64,000 nt of DNA from Acheta domesticus (GCA_031308135.1 JAHLJT010008756.1:62672317-62736316), one strand, 5' to 3'; positions 33,561 to 46,394 are shown, numbered from the stretch's first letter. Program-made: numbers and translations. Notes: generated by a model not told the origin, from the letters alone.

Positions 33561-35281
33561 TGAAGTACATTAAGAATACTGCCTGTGACTCTCAAAGGGT
33601 TAGTTTCATCATTGGTCAGGGCAGAGTTCTACTATAGCAAGGGGACAATTTACCCTAGATGACTAAATTATTAATTTAAAATGAATGATTTGATTTAATT
33701 GAGATTTTCTATAATTGTTTTGTTCTAAGTTATTTTGACAGCAAAGGGTGCAGCTTCCTTAATTGAAATAAGATTGTTTATAAATGTAATTACCAGTCAT
33801 TTTTATATGTTATACAAAAGTTTGTAGCTCCAAAATTTAGAAAACCATACATATAAACTCCCAAAACACAGATCATCAATTACAGTTTATTTTCAATACC
33901 ATATGTAAAATATTTGTTAAAAAATTGTACCAAAATTATTGTATGATGCCAAGCTTTTATAATCTTTTAAACATCACAGTTATTATTGTGAATACTTTTA
34001 TTATAATAAAAATATTTATAAATAATTCTATTACATGCATTTATGTTCAATTGAAATGGCTGTGAATGGGAGAGGCAGGACAACACTATTAATATTGGCT
34101 CAGGAACACCAGTTCTCTCTGTCATGTGACTAATTGCGATATTAAATTTAGAGACCTTATTTTATTTTGGTTTTGATGGAGTTTTTTGTTTTCTTATATG
34201 GACCAATTTGTTGGGATCTTGAATTAACACCAGGTGAATTGAAGTACAAATTTTAATTGACGATTTTAGGCATTGAGTTCATTTTCACTTTCTTGACATA
34301 TTAAGCCCATCACTTTAATGCATCGCCCCAGACATGTGCATACAACTTGTGTTGTGAACAAGTCAAAATTATTCTCTCAAGTTCACAAAACAAAAGGTAA
34401 TTTTAGTATGGTGCACTATTTGGTTATGTATCTTTAATTCATGGTGAATATAAGGTCAAAAAGAAATGTTACCTTTGTGAGGATTGCTTATGGTTGCCAT
34501 AACTTTTGGAAATAAAATCAGAACAGAATCAATAGTCAGTTAAAATCAAAAAAATATTCTTGATTTAATCCTGAGCACTTCTCATACTTCCAAAAGAAAT
34601 TTAAAAAGAACAGAAAATACATGAAGCCTTTTATTAAATAATATAAGGTTACACATACATAAACACTCAGAATATCTCAAAGAAGAATTCTATTCAGTTT
34701 CCCGTTTGAGTTTGAACTAGCCATAGAAGTCAATTTGACAAGTTTAAGGTGATATGGTTGATTATTTGCATATGCATAAAATTCCTCACTGCTCATTTTG
34801 AACTTATACATACACTGTAAAATACTCGTGTTTGTCAAAACTTTCAAGCAATTTCTTTATGCTGTCTCCTGAAATCCCATTAATGAAAAAATCCTCTCAA
34901 AATTTGAATTGTGCATTGTAATTGAAAACACATATTGACACAACTACAGAAATTCTGATTTTGAATCATGTATTCCCAGTGCCTAAAAAATCCAGCCATT
35001 TCTCTTAAACAAGTAATTCCCTGTTTTCTTATAAATATTTTGAATTCATGAAATTTGTCAAGTGTACTACATAGTGATCAAACATTACTGACTCACAAAT
35101 GTTCACTTGTTTATCTATTAAGGATTTCTAGGGTCCATTTGTTTATTATCTGATTTCTAGGTTTGGCCAAATGTTCACTATTTAAATGAACTATTCACTA
35201 TTATTGTTTCTGATTCAGTAATTGACAAATGAAAATAGTAGTGAACATGTAAAATGATCTTATCGAATGATGAAATAAAAT
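33561..35281. other. AT-rich intergenic, nothing recognised
   Basis: No open frame of note, no repeats I can align within the window. Confidence 0.5.
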
Positions 35282-35504
35282 ACTAGTGGTGCTACAGAAT
35301 GGCACAAACTCTCCTGTATTAGTTTTCTATTTCCTTTGGTCTCTGGTTAGCTATTCGGACTCTCCACCTACTGCCACATACTCTCCACATAGATGGCCAA
35401 CTGCCATCTATCGTCGCCCAAACTACATTTTTTTTGACATTTTCTTAAATTTTCGGTTTTCTAATAGTAGAACAGAAATATTATTTTAACAATATGAAAG
35501 AACA

Positions 35505-36720
35505 GTAAAACCTCCTCCTAAAAGAGAAATTTTCTTTGAAAAATTTGGAGCCATTTTTAAGAAAATGGCGTTTAAATGCAACTGTAAATAAGAAATAAGA
35601 GGCTCTTTTCCACAGAAAATTTTTGAGTTTTCGATAAACTTCATCAAACATCATTTGAAGCACATTAACTCACAAACACAATAGTGTTTACAAATAGCTG
35701 AAAATGTGCATATTAACGGTCTTTCAAAAAAATTACATTTGTGTAATTTTTGAAAAAAGAAAAAAATACCCCAAAATGAACTTTAGTCATATTAAACAGT
35801 GTAAGTAGCACTATCGGATTCAAAAGTTTGAAGAAAAAAAATTGGAGCCATTTATGAGAAAAAGGCGTTTTAGCGTTTCTGAAAATGCGGAATTTTGAGA
35901 TAGTTTTCACAGAAAAGTATTGTTTCCGAGAAACTTTATACGAGCTTATTTAAAGCACACATACTCATAAATATAATAATGTGAATAATAATTCGCCGTT
36001 AATGAAAATATTAACGTGAGGGACAATTAAAAAAAATTGTAATGTTTGAAAAACAAAAGAATAGAGCAACATGACGTTTATGTCATCTCAAAGAGTACAT
36101 TAGGCACTATCCCTATCAAAAGTTTGAAGAAAAAAATTTGGAGCCGTTTTTGAGGTTTTGAGTTTTTGTAATTTTTTTAAAAAATGCACATATTGCACGC
36201 AATATTGCGCGAAAACTACTTAAATGTTCGAAAAAAATGTACATGACTTTTAATGAAAGAACTCACTTTGGAGAACAAATTTTATTTGAATGAAAAATCT
36301 CTATCTTCAATTTTGAAGTTGAACGAAGATGCTGAAAAAAATTCAAACTGTTACAATTTTCGAAAATTTCGAGTTAACCGGGAAAATCTGACCTATGCCA
36401 CCTTAATAACTATATTTTACTCTATTCTTACAAGAAATTTAAAGAAAATATTTGGAGCTGTTTTTGAGAAAATTTTGAAAATGTCCGGGTGGCTTCATGT
36501 AAAGTACCCCCAAATTTTGATGATTGATTTTTTCAAAATCGCGGCACCTTGCGATTGGTTGCGAAAGGTTTTGCTTTCAATTGGTTTTTCGGTATCAATG
36601 ACCCACAAAGCGGGGATTCTGGCTACACCACGAGTTAGGGGATTTTTTTCTTAATTTAGGAACTTGTTTTATCAAATTTTTCGTTATCAGGCCCGGCAAT
36701 TAATTTTTTTCTGCCATTTA
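35505..36720 (+). repeat. Family G copy 4 preceded by 296-bp tandem units
   Basis: AAATTTGGAGCCATTTTTAAGAAAATGG-like blocks recur at about 35535, 35831, 36127 and 36435 (steps of about 296, 296, 308). Matching blocks between them (CGA(T/G)AAACTT, GAAGCACA..ACTCA) confirm imperfect tandem units. The right part from 36190 follows the family G order but lacks the GACAGACGG block, running from GCGGCACCTTGCG straight to TTTCGGTATCAATGACC. Confidence 0.65.
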
Positions 36721-37251
36721 AAATTGGAGTATAAGCTCTGCTGTATCCTACACAGCACCAAAGATCTTTGCCTATACTGTTTCCGTGCTGCATCTGCGTC
36801 GCGCACGAATAGTTGCGTAATGTTGCATAATGTTGTATCAGAACTGGAAGCAACATTTCTACAAATTAAAATAAAAGCACAATTTTGTTTCTGAGCAATA
36901 TATTCCAATACAGTTTCAAATTAATTTGAATTATGAATTTTTTTGGTCATATTTATTTTTGTACCACGAATGGATCTAGTCATGTGATTTTCGATGATAC
37001 AGTAGTTCCAACCAAATTCGTACTGCGCATTATATTCTTGTAGATTGTATCAGCATTTAGAATAAAGGAAACTTTTACTTTGGTTACAAGTTTAAATATT
37101 TGTTGAAAGTATTAAAATTCTTTATCATTCTTCAACGATTTAAGCCATTTTAAAGATATTTTGTGCACTTGGAGGAATCTTCTGTTCATTCCGTAAGGTT
37201 GAACATTCTGCTAAGCTTCGAGAACTTTCGTTGCACGTCACTGGCTAGCGC

Positions 37252-37258
37252 TATAAAA
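37252..37258 (+). promoter_or_regulatory. TATA box of the AGO2-like locus (predicted)
   Basis: TATAAAA lies in a locally GC-richer stretch, 165 bases before a strong donor (GAT|GTAAGTA, intron start 37424). Transcription would start near 37280, giving a 5'UTR exon of about 140 bases ending at 37423. That exon would join to 38710, after TTTCAG, 30 bases before the start codon. Confidence 0.45.
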
Positions 37259-37423
37259 ACGCGTGTCCAGCATGATTGCACCATTGCATGCAGTACAAGT
37301 GTCATTACTTACAGTGCATGTGATTGTATGAGAATAGGCTGTTTTTTTGTCTTCCATACGGAGTACGGAAGCAGTGAAAAGTGGATTCTGAGAGATTGAA
37401 GTGAACTCTGCAGCTGAATTGAT

Positions 37424-38709
37424 GTAAGTATCCAAGTTACTTTTATTTAGAGTCTTATTGAAGTGAGATACTTATGACAAAGTGTATGCTCGAATACTTT
37501 ATTAGAAAGTTACGGTATGTCATATATATAAGTGTGTGTGTTAATTATTTTATGGTGCCAACAACTTACGTGATTTTCATTTTAAAAATTGGGATTTCAT
37601 AATATGTTACTTATAAATACGCATATTTACTTTTTCGTTGATACGATTATTTTTGACATTTTCCTATTGCTATCGGTAATTCCCTGCCTGCGGGTTGATT
37701 CAAGATCAGTGAATGACGTGGCAGTTCCATACTCAGCTACGAGATTATATTAAGAGCCCTTGGAACTGTGGAATTATAAAAAAATATGAAAAGTGCTTAA
37801 TTCGTGCGATCACTATCTTTACCCTGTTTTATTGCGAATTACAAAAATTGGAAATATACCTATAGTAATAATATGTCGCGGGCTCTTGTAGGTCTACATC
37901 CAAGGCGATGACTGACTTAGGAACTTATTGTGAGTTACTCCCAGTCTTGGGTCATGGGATACTCTGTGTTGGAGAGGAAGAAAGGAAAAAACGTTTCCTT
38001 TTCGAGAAAGTTACTTCTCCGTAGGTGTAGTTCGGGGGGGGGGGGGGGGGGGGCTGCTGTCTGCCGGCAGGTGTAATACTATTGGAGGGTGAAGAAAAGG
38101 GACATATGTACCTTTTCAAAGGAAGAGAGCTCATCAACCTAGGTTTTCTTAACTGTAGGACACCGAAATATTTACTCAGAAATTTGTTGTATTTGTGAGT
38201 CCTGGAATTCCAGTATCTGTATTGTAACGTAAAATAAAACGTATTCAATAATTAATTAGACTCTTCTGTACAAATTTGTAACTTTTGAATTTAGAAGATT
38301 TTTTTTGTAAATAAGTAATCCATAAGACTCTGTTATCAGTTAGACTGTTATGGGTTCAGGAAATCTCCCTGGGGGGGGGCCAGAGTCTAACCAAAATAGC
38401 CAATTTTCCTTCAGGCTGTGATTAATCCAGCCAATCATCATTATACCCCTCCCCTCCTCATTTTTCTTCCTCACAAATACCAGTAGAAATTGATACAACT
38501 ATGTTGTAATACTCTGGATTGTTTTAAGTGTTTTATTTTTAAATGCCAATATGAGAGCATAATTTAATTACATTAAGTGTTCCCATGAAATTCTGGTTAG
38601 ATGTTTTCCGTTCTTGGTCCCACTTCAGCATGCTCAAGTGATTAATGCCCAATCATACATTTTTCTTTTGACATGTATTTGACTGCAAATATTTACTTTC
38701 TGATTTCAG
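37424..38709 (+). other. Predicted 5'UTR intron of the AGO2-like gene
   Basis: Donor GTAAGTA at 37424, acceptor CTGATTTCAG ending 38709. It carries an uninterrupted run of 20 G at 38034-38053 and a smaller G-run near 38374. Without transcripts the intron remains a prediction. Confidence 0.45.
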
Positions 38710-38739
38710 AATTGAAGGCAGACACCATTCTAGTTCGTG

Positions 38740-41679
38740 ATGAGTTGGCGGGGACGAGGTTTCGCTAGGGATCAAAAATCCCATCCATCTCCAAACTCCA
38801 GTTCTCGGCAGAGAGGGAATTCTCAACATGCCTCTTGGAGCGATCTGCCTTTGCGACCACCTGAAGCACCAGGTGAAGGTATGTCACAAACAGAAGGAGC
38901 CTTTCAGACAGAACGACGCCGAGGACAAGGAGGTCACCGTGGCCACTCTGTCCAATCCGACAGAGGCCGAGGTGGTGGAAGAGATGGTCGTTTCCATTCA
39001 AGAACTGAATACCATGGTAATTCTGGAGAGAAAGCAGAAAGTGGCGGTGCATTTCCAGACGCTAGATGCCAAGGTGCAGCACAAGAATCAAGACACTCGG
39101 ATGTTCCCGAGCAAACTGACAGTGCTTCGGAATGGAGGTTGATGAAGCAATCAAGTAGGGGTAGAAGACGCCATCAAGAAACTAGTTCATCCAGAGCATT
39201 AGTACAATCGGAAGGACCAGGGGCTTTATGCACATCCTCTGGTGCAATTTCACGCACATTTGCTCCACAAAAACGTGACAGATTCTCAGTTGTGTCGCAC
39301 AGTTCTTTGGGAACTAAAAGGAGTTCACTCCTTGTGAAAGCCAATTTCTTTGCTATTGAAAATTTTAATAAGGATATTGCTTTTCATTATGATGTTACAT
39401 TTAATCCAGATAAACCTAAGAAATTGCTGCGAATGGTTTTGGAAGAAATAAAAAAAATATATTTCCCTGACAATGTAATAGCTTTTGATGGAGTAAAAAA
39501 TGCTTACACAATGATTCCTATAGCAGGTGGCAAAGACGAGATAATTGAGCACAAAATTAAAATACCAAACCAAAACAAGAGTCGTGATATTGAATTTAAG
39601 GTAGCTATAAAATTAGTAGCCCGTGTAGATCTTTCATTAATAGACCAAAAATGCATTCAAATCCTTGAGGTTGTTCTCCGTTCTGCAGCAGCAGTGAAAT
39701 ATACTTCTGTAGGTAGATCATTTTTTTCACTTAGTAAACCATCTATTCCTTTAATGGATGGTTTGGTAATTCGATCTGGCTTACATTTCAGTGTAAGACA
39801 GGGAAATGACAAATTATATGTCAATTTTGATTCCATCCATAAGGCATTTCTTAAAGCACAGCCAATTGTAGACACAATAATGGAATTGTTCAGCTCTTTC
39901 TCAAGACCACCTTCTTTAGAAAGTCAGATTAATCAATTGCGAAATATACTTAAAGGAGTGAAGGTTGCATATTCAGTGCCTACAGATTCAAAACCACGTT
40001 TTTGCACAATAACAGATGTTTCAAAGCCTCCTGGTGAAATCAGATTTGATTACAAAGGTTCAATAATTACAGTTGAAGAATATTTTAAGAATGTAAAACA
40101 CTATTCATTGAAATACAGAAATCTACCATGTTTGAAAGTAGGGTCTTCTGCTTATGTGCCTGCTGAATTATGTTCAATAGTTGAAGATCAAGTTGTTCAG
40201 AAACACCTGAGTGCTAAACAGTCAGATGAAATGATAAAAATAGCTGCAATTGAACCATCTGAAAGAGTAAAAAAAATTCAAGCTGAGCATGAGTATTTGG
40301 ATTTGAAAAATTCTCCATTTGCTAAGGAATTTGGTATTGTTGTGAATTCTGAATTTCAGCTAATACAGGGACATGTTATTGATGCTCCTAAGTTGGCCTA
40401 TAACAAAGGCGTTGTGACTCCTCGATATGGTCGCTGGCATCCTGATGCATCTTTTCTTCAAGGTGCTGCTCTCAAAAAGTGGACTATTTTCATTTTGGAT
40501 AGGTGCATTGAACGTGAAGATGCTGACAAGTTGGAAAATCAACTGATAAAAGAGGGAAGAGACATGGGGTTAACCATTGATAAACCTTACCCTTTTCGAT
40601 CACTTAGTACAAAATATGGAGGGAATGTTCAATTCTTTGAAAAGGAATTGTCCAGTTGTAGTGGGATTTGATTTGGTAATTGTCGTAGGGAACAAAAATA
40701 AGGATGATGTGTATGCGAATTTGAAGACTGCTGCAGATCGGAAGTTGGTTATTTGTACTCAGTTCATAAAAAGTGCTACTTTAAAAAGGTATAAAGATTA
40801 CACAAAGATAATTCATAACATTATTCTGAAATTAAATGCAAAGTTAGGAGGTGTGAATCACTCTATAAGTAAATTAGAAATGCCTCCTAAATTTTCTGAA
40901 TGGCTCTGTTATGTATGTTGGTGCTGATGTAACTCATCCATCAGTTGGAGAATTTGGATCTCCATCAGTAGCTGCTGTGTGTGCAAGTCATGATGCTTCA
41001 GGATTTCAGTATAATGGACAAATCTGCATTCAGCCTCCAAAAGAAGAAATAATTAATGATTTAGAAAGAATAATGATACGTAATTTGAATGTATATGAGG
41101 AAAAAATGGGGAAAAAACCTGAAATCATATTATTCTTCAGAGATGGTGTTGGAGAAGGTCAATTTGCTGAAGTTAAATCAAAAGAGATAACAGCAATTCA
41201 AAGGGCTTGCTCAAAATGTGCCATAACTATAATCCAAAAATTACCTTTTTAGTTGTGCAAAAACGTCATCATGCACGTTTCTTTCCTACTGAAAAAAACA
41301 CTGGAAAAAACAAAAATGTTCCACCTGGAACTGTTGTGGATAATACAATTACAAATCCTAAAGATCGTGAATTTTATCTTGTGAGTCACAATAGTCCAAG
41401 AGGATGTAGCCGGCCATGCAGATACCATTGTTATATGGGATGACAATGAATTAAGTGAGAATGAACTTCAAGAAATTGTTTACTATCAGTGCTACACATA
41501 TTCTCGTTGTGAGCAAAGTGTCTCATATCCAGCCCCAACTTACTACTGCTCATCATGCTGCTGCTCGTGGAAAACTGTATTTGGTGGGAGAGAAGCACAA
41601 GGGCCACTCCAAACAGGTTGGTAGACAACCATCTTCTGAAGACAAACTTCAAGAATTGCCTGGAATGTATTTCATCTAA
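38740..41679 (+). pseudogene. AGO2-like: Argonaute, AGO2 class, with five single-base frameshifts
   Basis: Argonautes of this class load siRNAs and cleave matching RNA in the cytoplasm. From ATG 38740 the first frame is open to 40671: an Arg/Gly/Ser-rich N-terminus (about residues 1-150, MSWRGRGF), N domain (FHYDVTF, LEVVLRSAA, GRSFFS), PAZ (about 405-530, with FDYKGSIITVEEYF and YRNLPCLKVGSS), and the start of MID (YGRWHPDASFLQGAALKKW). MID and PIWI then lie in shifting frames with breaks near 40640-40671, 40892, 41215-41226, 41430 and 41547. Slicer residues are present: D 40926-40928 (GADVTHP), E 41046-41048, D 41142-41144 (FRDGVGEGQ), H 41426-41428. The end GMYFI matches Argonaute C-termini. 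Four +1 and one -1 shifts sum to 3, so the last frame equals the first; total 980 codons. Divergence from the near-invariant AGO1 and the RG-rich head favour AGO2. Either a young pseudogene or consensus errors confined to the 3' third. Confidence 0.9.
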
Positions 41680-44600
41680 AACAAGTTTTCTGATAAGTGA
41701 CCTTGGCATGAAAGGTGTTGTTTTATTCTCCTTTTCTCTGTACTTGTATTCACTTCACCAATTCTGTTTTGTTTCACTGAATAGTCACAAACGGGCTGCA
41801 TTATCACAAAAGATATAGTTTAACTATTCGATGTTGTGTTTTAAGAATATGTTCCTGACTACTGCTCAGCATTGTCATAAAAACAACCTACTCTCCTGTG
41901 AAGTGTAATACCTTGGAAGCTATCCACCTATTGTCACCAAGAAATACTGAACTGCAACTAATAGCACACTTCTGTTCTTAAACAATAATCAGTGTTCAAT
42001 TGTCATCAGTAATTTGCCACTTATCTTAGGTGAAATCAGAATATAACACTTTCATTAATTATAGTTTCAGTGAAATAATGTTTGAGGAGTGTTGGCATAA
42101 ATGGAAAATTTTCAATAGCATTGAATGCAATTATAATAAAAATTATAGTTTCAGTCTACAATTCAACACAACCAATACAGATAGTTGTTAGCAAAAAGGT
42201 ATGCCTTATGATATGAGTGTACCAGTGTGGGGTATGGTCACAGCAAGTGCCAGAAATTAACTTGATGTGTTTAACATCAGTAACTTGGAGGCACCTGCAT
42301 TTGTGGACTTGACTGCTGTGATCACTTCCTGGCAAATGCCAGAGCAGCAGCCTGTTCAATGAACCATGGACTGTGCACGGTTTCCCTTCCCATCATTGTT
42401 TTCAATCTGGGCTAGGCAATATTGAGAAGGATGTAAAGAAGTTTTAAAATCCATCAATAAATGGTTTCCTTTTTAATGAATTGTAATTGTACTGTCCCAA
42501 AGTTATTTGAGAAATAATCTTAATCAGCTGTAATTCCACAGGAATATTACAAACTTACATTGTAAAAATTGAAATGGTAAAAATATTTCTCGTTAGTTCC
42601 TTGTTTAGAGAATGTTACTACCTAAAATAAATTGAGGGTCTAGTGAAGTTTTAAGACCTTCATGTAATTTGAATTTCAAGTATTTTAAATATTCTGTTTG
42701 ATTTCTTTAGGTTGCTTCAACCTTTAAATATGTTTCATATTAATTTAATTAATTGAATTTAAATTGTTAGAAATGTTTTTGAACAATATTTATTTTTAAA
42801 AGCATTGTACATTAAATTACTCCTGGGTGTAGGACCCCCATCTTGATCCTGGTTTTAATCCAGTTTCCCAGGGATCCGAAGAGCAAATGTTGAGATGGTC
42901 CTTAATTAGCATTTGGAAAGTAAATGTAGCTGAACTCCTCCCCAAATATTACATGCTGAGTGATTGTGCTTAATGAATGAAATGATAAATTACTTTATTC
43001 AGCAAGATGTATTACATCACTTGCTTGTTATAGCAAAGAATGTGTTTTAAATATTTCTTGTTGTAATGTACTACTTAAGATATAATATTGCAAGAAGGGT
43101 TGTGGTTTTCTTCAGGTCAAGAGGATGTATGCATTAATATTTTAGTGTTCAACAAAATATTATAGTGATTCAAATCAATTTAGTTTGTGTTTCTTTAGAT
43201 TTTTTTTTTGTTTTTACAAAAAAATATTTTCACAATTTACTCTTGAATTTTATAAAAACTGAATGTTTAAAATCTTTCCAAGTAGGAATAAAATGTTTGA
43301 ATCAGTTCTCTTACATTCATTTGTTGTAGTATCTCTTTATGTCAATAAATGTATTTGAATGACAATAGACTTTTATATTAAACCTCAGTTACACTTATCC
43401 AAATCCTCCATCCTTGTTAATTTATTTATAGGCTTTCAGTTGATTTAAAATTCTTCTGCAGGATGCAAAATACAGGTTTTTGTAAGGCTCCCAAGGCACA
43501 GTGTAATAGAACGGAGGTAAGAATGAATTTGAAAAATCTTTCCAACTGATGTGCATATGCAATTTTTTTGTGGTTTCTACTGGCCTTTAGCAAAGTTGCA
43601 TAGCATATTGTCAAATAAAATGAGTATCAAAGGAAATAATATTATTATATTACTTAGTATCAACAAGAAATAAAATTTTCTTACTCCAAAATAAAATTTA
43701 TAGAAATAATATAACGTTTACCATTGAAAGATTAATGCCTAAATGAAATTGAAACCTTACTAAATTTATTTCTTGTCATGTTCATTAAAGATGGTTCTTG
43801 CATGGACCTAGATCATATTCTGCCTTCAGGGATTAGGCTTGTGACTGTTCTGGCTTCTCCACCCATCCTCACATCACCCAGGATCTCTCTTGGCTCTAAG
43901 CTATAATGTAACAATAGTTTTGGCAATTACCATTTTTCATTCTCTTGACATATTACTTTTGTTTGTCTGCTATCTTCGATCAGGGACGTTAATGAGAAGA
44001 TATTCAGTTGTTTTCTTTTGTTGTCACTTTATCCTGTCTTTGAACATTTTACTGAACCCAGGATGGCCATTTCTGAGACTTGTATTGTTAAACCAGTAGT
44101 TTTTGGCAAATATATAAGATTCGGAATTGTAGAGGAAGGTGACAACTGCCAATTACCTTTCAGAACTGTATTTGTGTCTTATTGTTTTATCTTTGAGATG
44201 TCTCTTGGAAGTTCCACATATTCTTTGATATATGCTAAACTTATTACACAGGCACACAAAATAAAAAATGTTGTCAGACCCAAAGACTTGACACATATTT
44301 CTCTATGTATGTTGACGTGCTGAATCCGAATCGGAAGCCAAAGTTGCACCACCATCCTCCTTTTTTTAATTGTGAAAAACATGCGATTACTAGATTCTGA
44401 TGTCTGGTTGCATTATACTCTACACAAGCTATAAGTTACCTGTTCCAAGGCTTGACACATTTCTCTATGTATCTAAAAGCAGAATTCCACGACCACCCAG
44501 TTTTTTTAAAAAACACGAAGGCAACTTTCAGTGGTGAATGAACAGAAATACATTTATTTTATAAGTATACAGAACAGCTTGCATGTCGTATCAAAATGTG

Positions 44601-45555
44601 AATTGAAAATCATTCATTTGAAGAAGTCTTTTTTTATTACTTTGATGCTGGTGTACAGTCTAAACGCAGCTTCGATTTAATTTATGTAAAATTTCCAATT
44701 TTTGTGGATGTAGCAATACCAATTTCAGAATGGTTGTGGATGTTTCAATACAGAATTGACTATGCTGTTCAAATGCTTTCAGAATCTCTAAATTTTTTAC
44801 AGAAAATATTTTAACACGTTTCACAAGTTTTTCCTATGAAATCTTACTCATTGGCAAATGAATGTAGACTTGAAGAAACATTTTCATAAAAAGCAAAAGG
44901 TTTTTTTTAGGATAATATCTTATCCACTAGCCTGTACTGTCAGTCATGCAACTTCAAAGAAAATCTAAACTTTAAAAAATCTTTGTACGTGTATTAATCT
45001 TAATTTTTAATTTAAACTAACTGAAAATAAAAGTGAAAGCATTTGCTTTGTACTTTTAAACATCAAAATTTGAATCCAGCCCTTATGTGAAGTGCTGATT
45101 CAATAGTTTTTTCCTGTGGTATTCTAATTTTCCATTCTAGTAACTGCAAAACCAGTGTTTTACAGGCAAACAGTTGTACTGGAGTTCACTCTGAATTGAC
45201 TTTGTCAATAGTTAGAGGCCAATTGTCAGGGAAGTTTGTGCTGCTTTGAAAAGTCATGAAACTGATGCCAAATTGTTAATTTTCCTATTCATTTTGAGAT
45301 AGATGTGCTGTGGTAATAATTGTGTTGGATATGGCAAATGACAGTGGAAGTCTTGGCCTTCTATCTGCATAATTATTATTGCTTTATTATTATGAATTAA
45401 CATGCATCTGCATGTGTTAAAATTGCAATTTTTTATTTAAATAACACATTGCAATAAAATGTAATAACAATAGTTAATAAATATAATAATGTTTCAATTT
45501 TGTTGGGATGTCAAAAAAAATCAAGAAATTTGTCGCTGAATGGATATTCCAACAT
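41680..45555. other. AGO2-like 3' region and AT-rich intergenic
   Basis: AATAAA at 42135, 42456 and 42626 could end the Argonaute transcript. 42822-42955 is the second copy of the LINE-associated 3' module (see 21945). Open frames at 43890-44323 lack recognisable motifs. Confidence 0.45.
42822..42955 (+). repeat. LINE-associated 3' module, copy 2
   Basis: CTCCTGGGTGTAGGACCCCC, ATCTTGATCCTGG, TCCAGTTTCCC, GAGCAAATGTTGAGATGGTCC and AAGTAAATGTAGCTGAA match the module at 21945-22070 in order and orientation. Likely a heavily 5'-truncated LINE copy or a LINE-tailed SINE. Confidence 0.55.
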
Positions 45556-45559
45556 GATA

Positions 45560-45905
45560 GAATACTCAGTGAGAACTTCACCGGCAAAGAATGATATGGT
45601 TTTAGGAAAGCCAGAGGTGCAAAGGATGTTATCTTCACAGTTAAAATAATATTAGACATGTTGGCAAGTTCCTTTCATTTCTCTTATGTTATTTGCAGAT
45701 TTTAAAAAGACGTTTGGTGAACTGGACCATAGACTAAGGACATCTTTACTCTATGACTGGACTTAAATGTGGGAAACCATGGAAGAAGGAATATTAGAAG
45801 AAATAAAAGTAACACAAACTACAGAGGGACTCAAAAATCACCATAAAAATGAGCAATGAGAATCATCACAAACCATTCTCTTCAAGCAGAGGACTGAGCC
45901 TGGGA
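45560..45905 (+). pseudogene. Reverse transcriptase relic (LINE)
   Basis: In one frame 45588 onward gives YGFRKARGAKDVIF, then in a neighbouring frame FADFKKTFGELDHRL. These are the RT blocks GFRKGRGTRDAIF and VDFEKAFD of insect LINEs. Stops and frame changes are dense, so this is an old fossil about 350 bp long. Confidence 0.65.
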
Positions 45906-46394
45906 TGTGGTCTAACATTCAATAATTATACCATATACACAGTATGTTTGCAGTACATCAGTTCTTTACTACCAAGAATATAAAAAATGTTGCTGTTCAA
46001 TAACACAACACATAAAGAGGAAATATTTAATGCTGATGCTTCCTTAGGTGGGCTAATACTTCCTTTGAGCCTTGATGTCGCATGATGTATCATAAGCAGC
46101 GTTGCATGATGTATCACTATGAGATATACACAGTATGAAATAAAACTATCAAATACTGGCATTTATCAGCCAAAATCAAAACTTTAATTTTTGGGGGGAT
46201 TTTTCTGGTGTTCCTTGATACCCTATGAAACTAGAGACCCATCTCACTTGGTCAAAGAATATATAATTTTCTTTTAATTTCTAGGTACATTGGAAATAAT
46301 TAATATGGATGAGGGGTTCCCAATGGAGTAGTGTAGACCCTGTGAGGTTTGATGAAATTTTGAAGGGGACCCGTGATAAACAAGGGGTAGATTG

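Noticed and set aside
38740..41679. Piwi/Aubergine-class protein
   Set aside because: The RG-rich head suggested it, but GADVTHP, FRDGVGEGQ, VVQKRHHARFF and the PAZ and C-terminal motifs are Argonaute type.
38740..41679. Programmed frameshifting to explain the five breaks
   Set aside because: Five separate shifts of differing sign without a common slippery site or structure are not plausible as recoding.
43890..44323. Hydrophobic open frames that looked like membrane segments
   Set aside because: They are T-rich sequence read in frames with no conserved motif, acceptor or donor.
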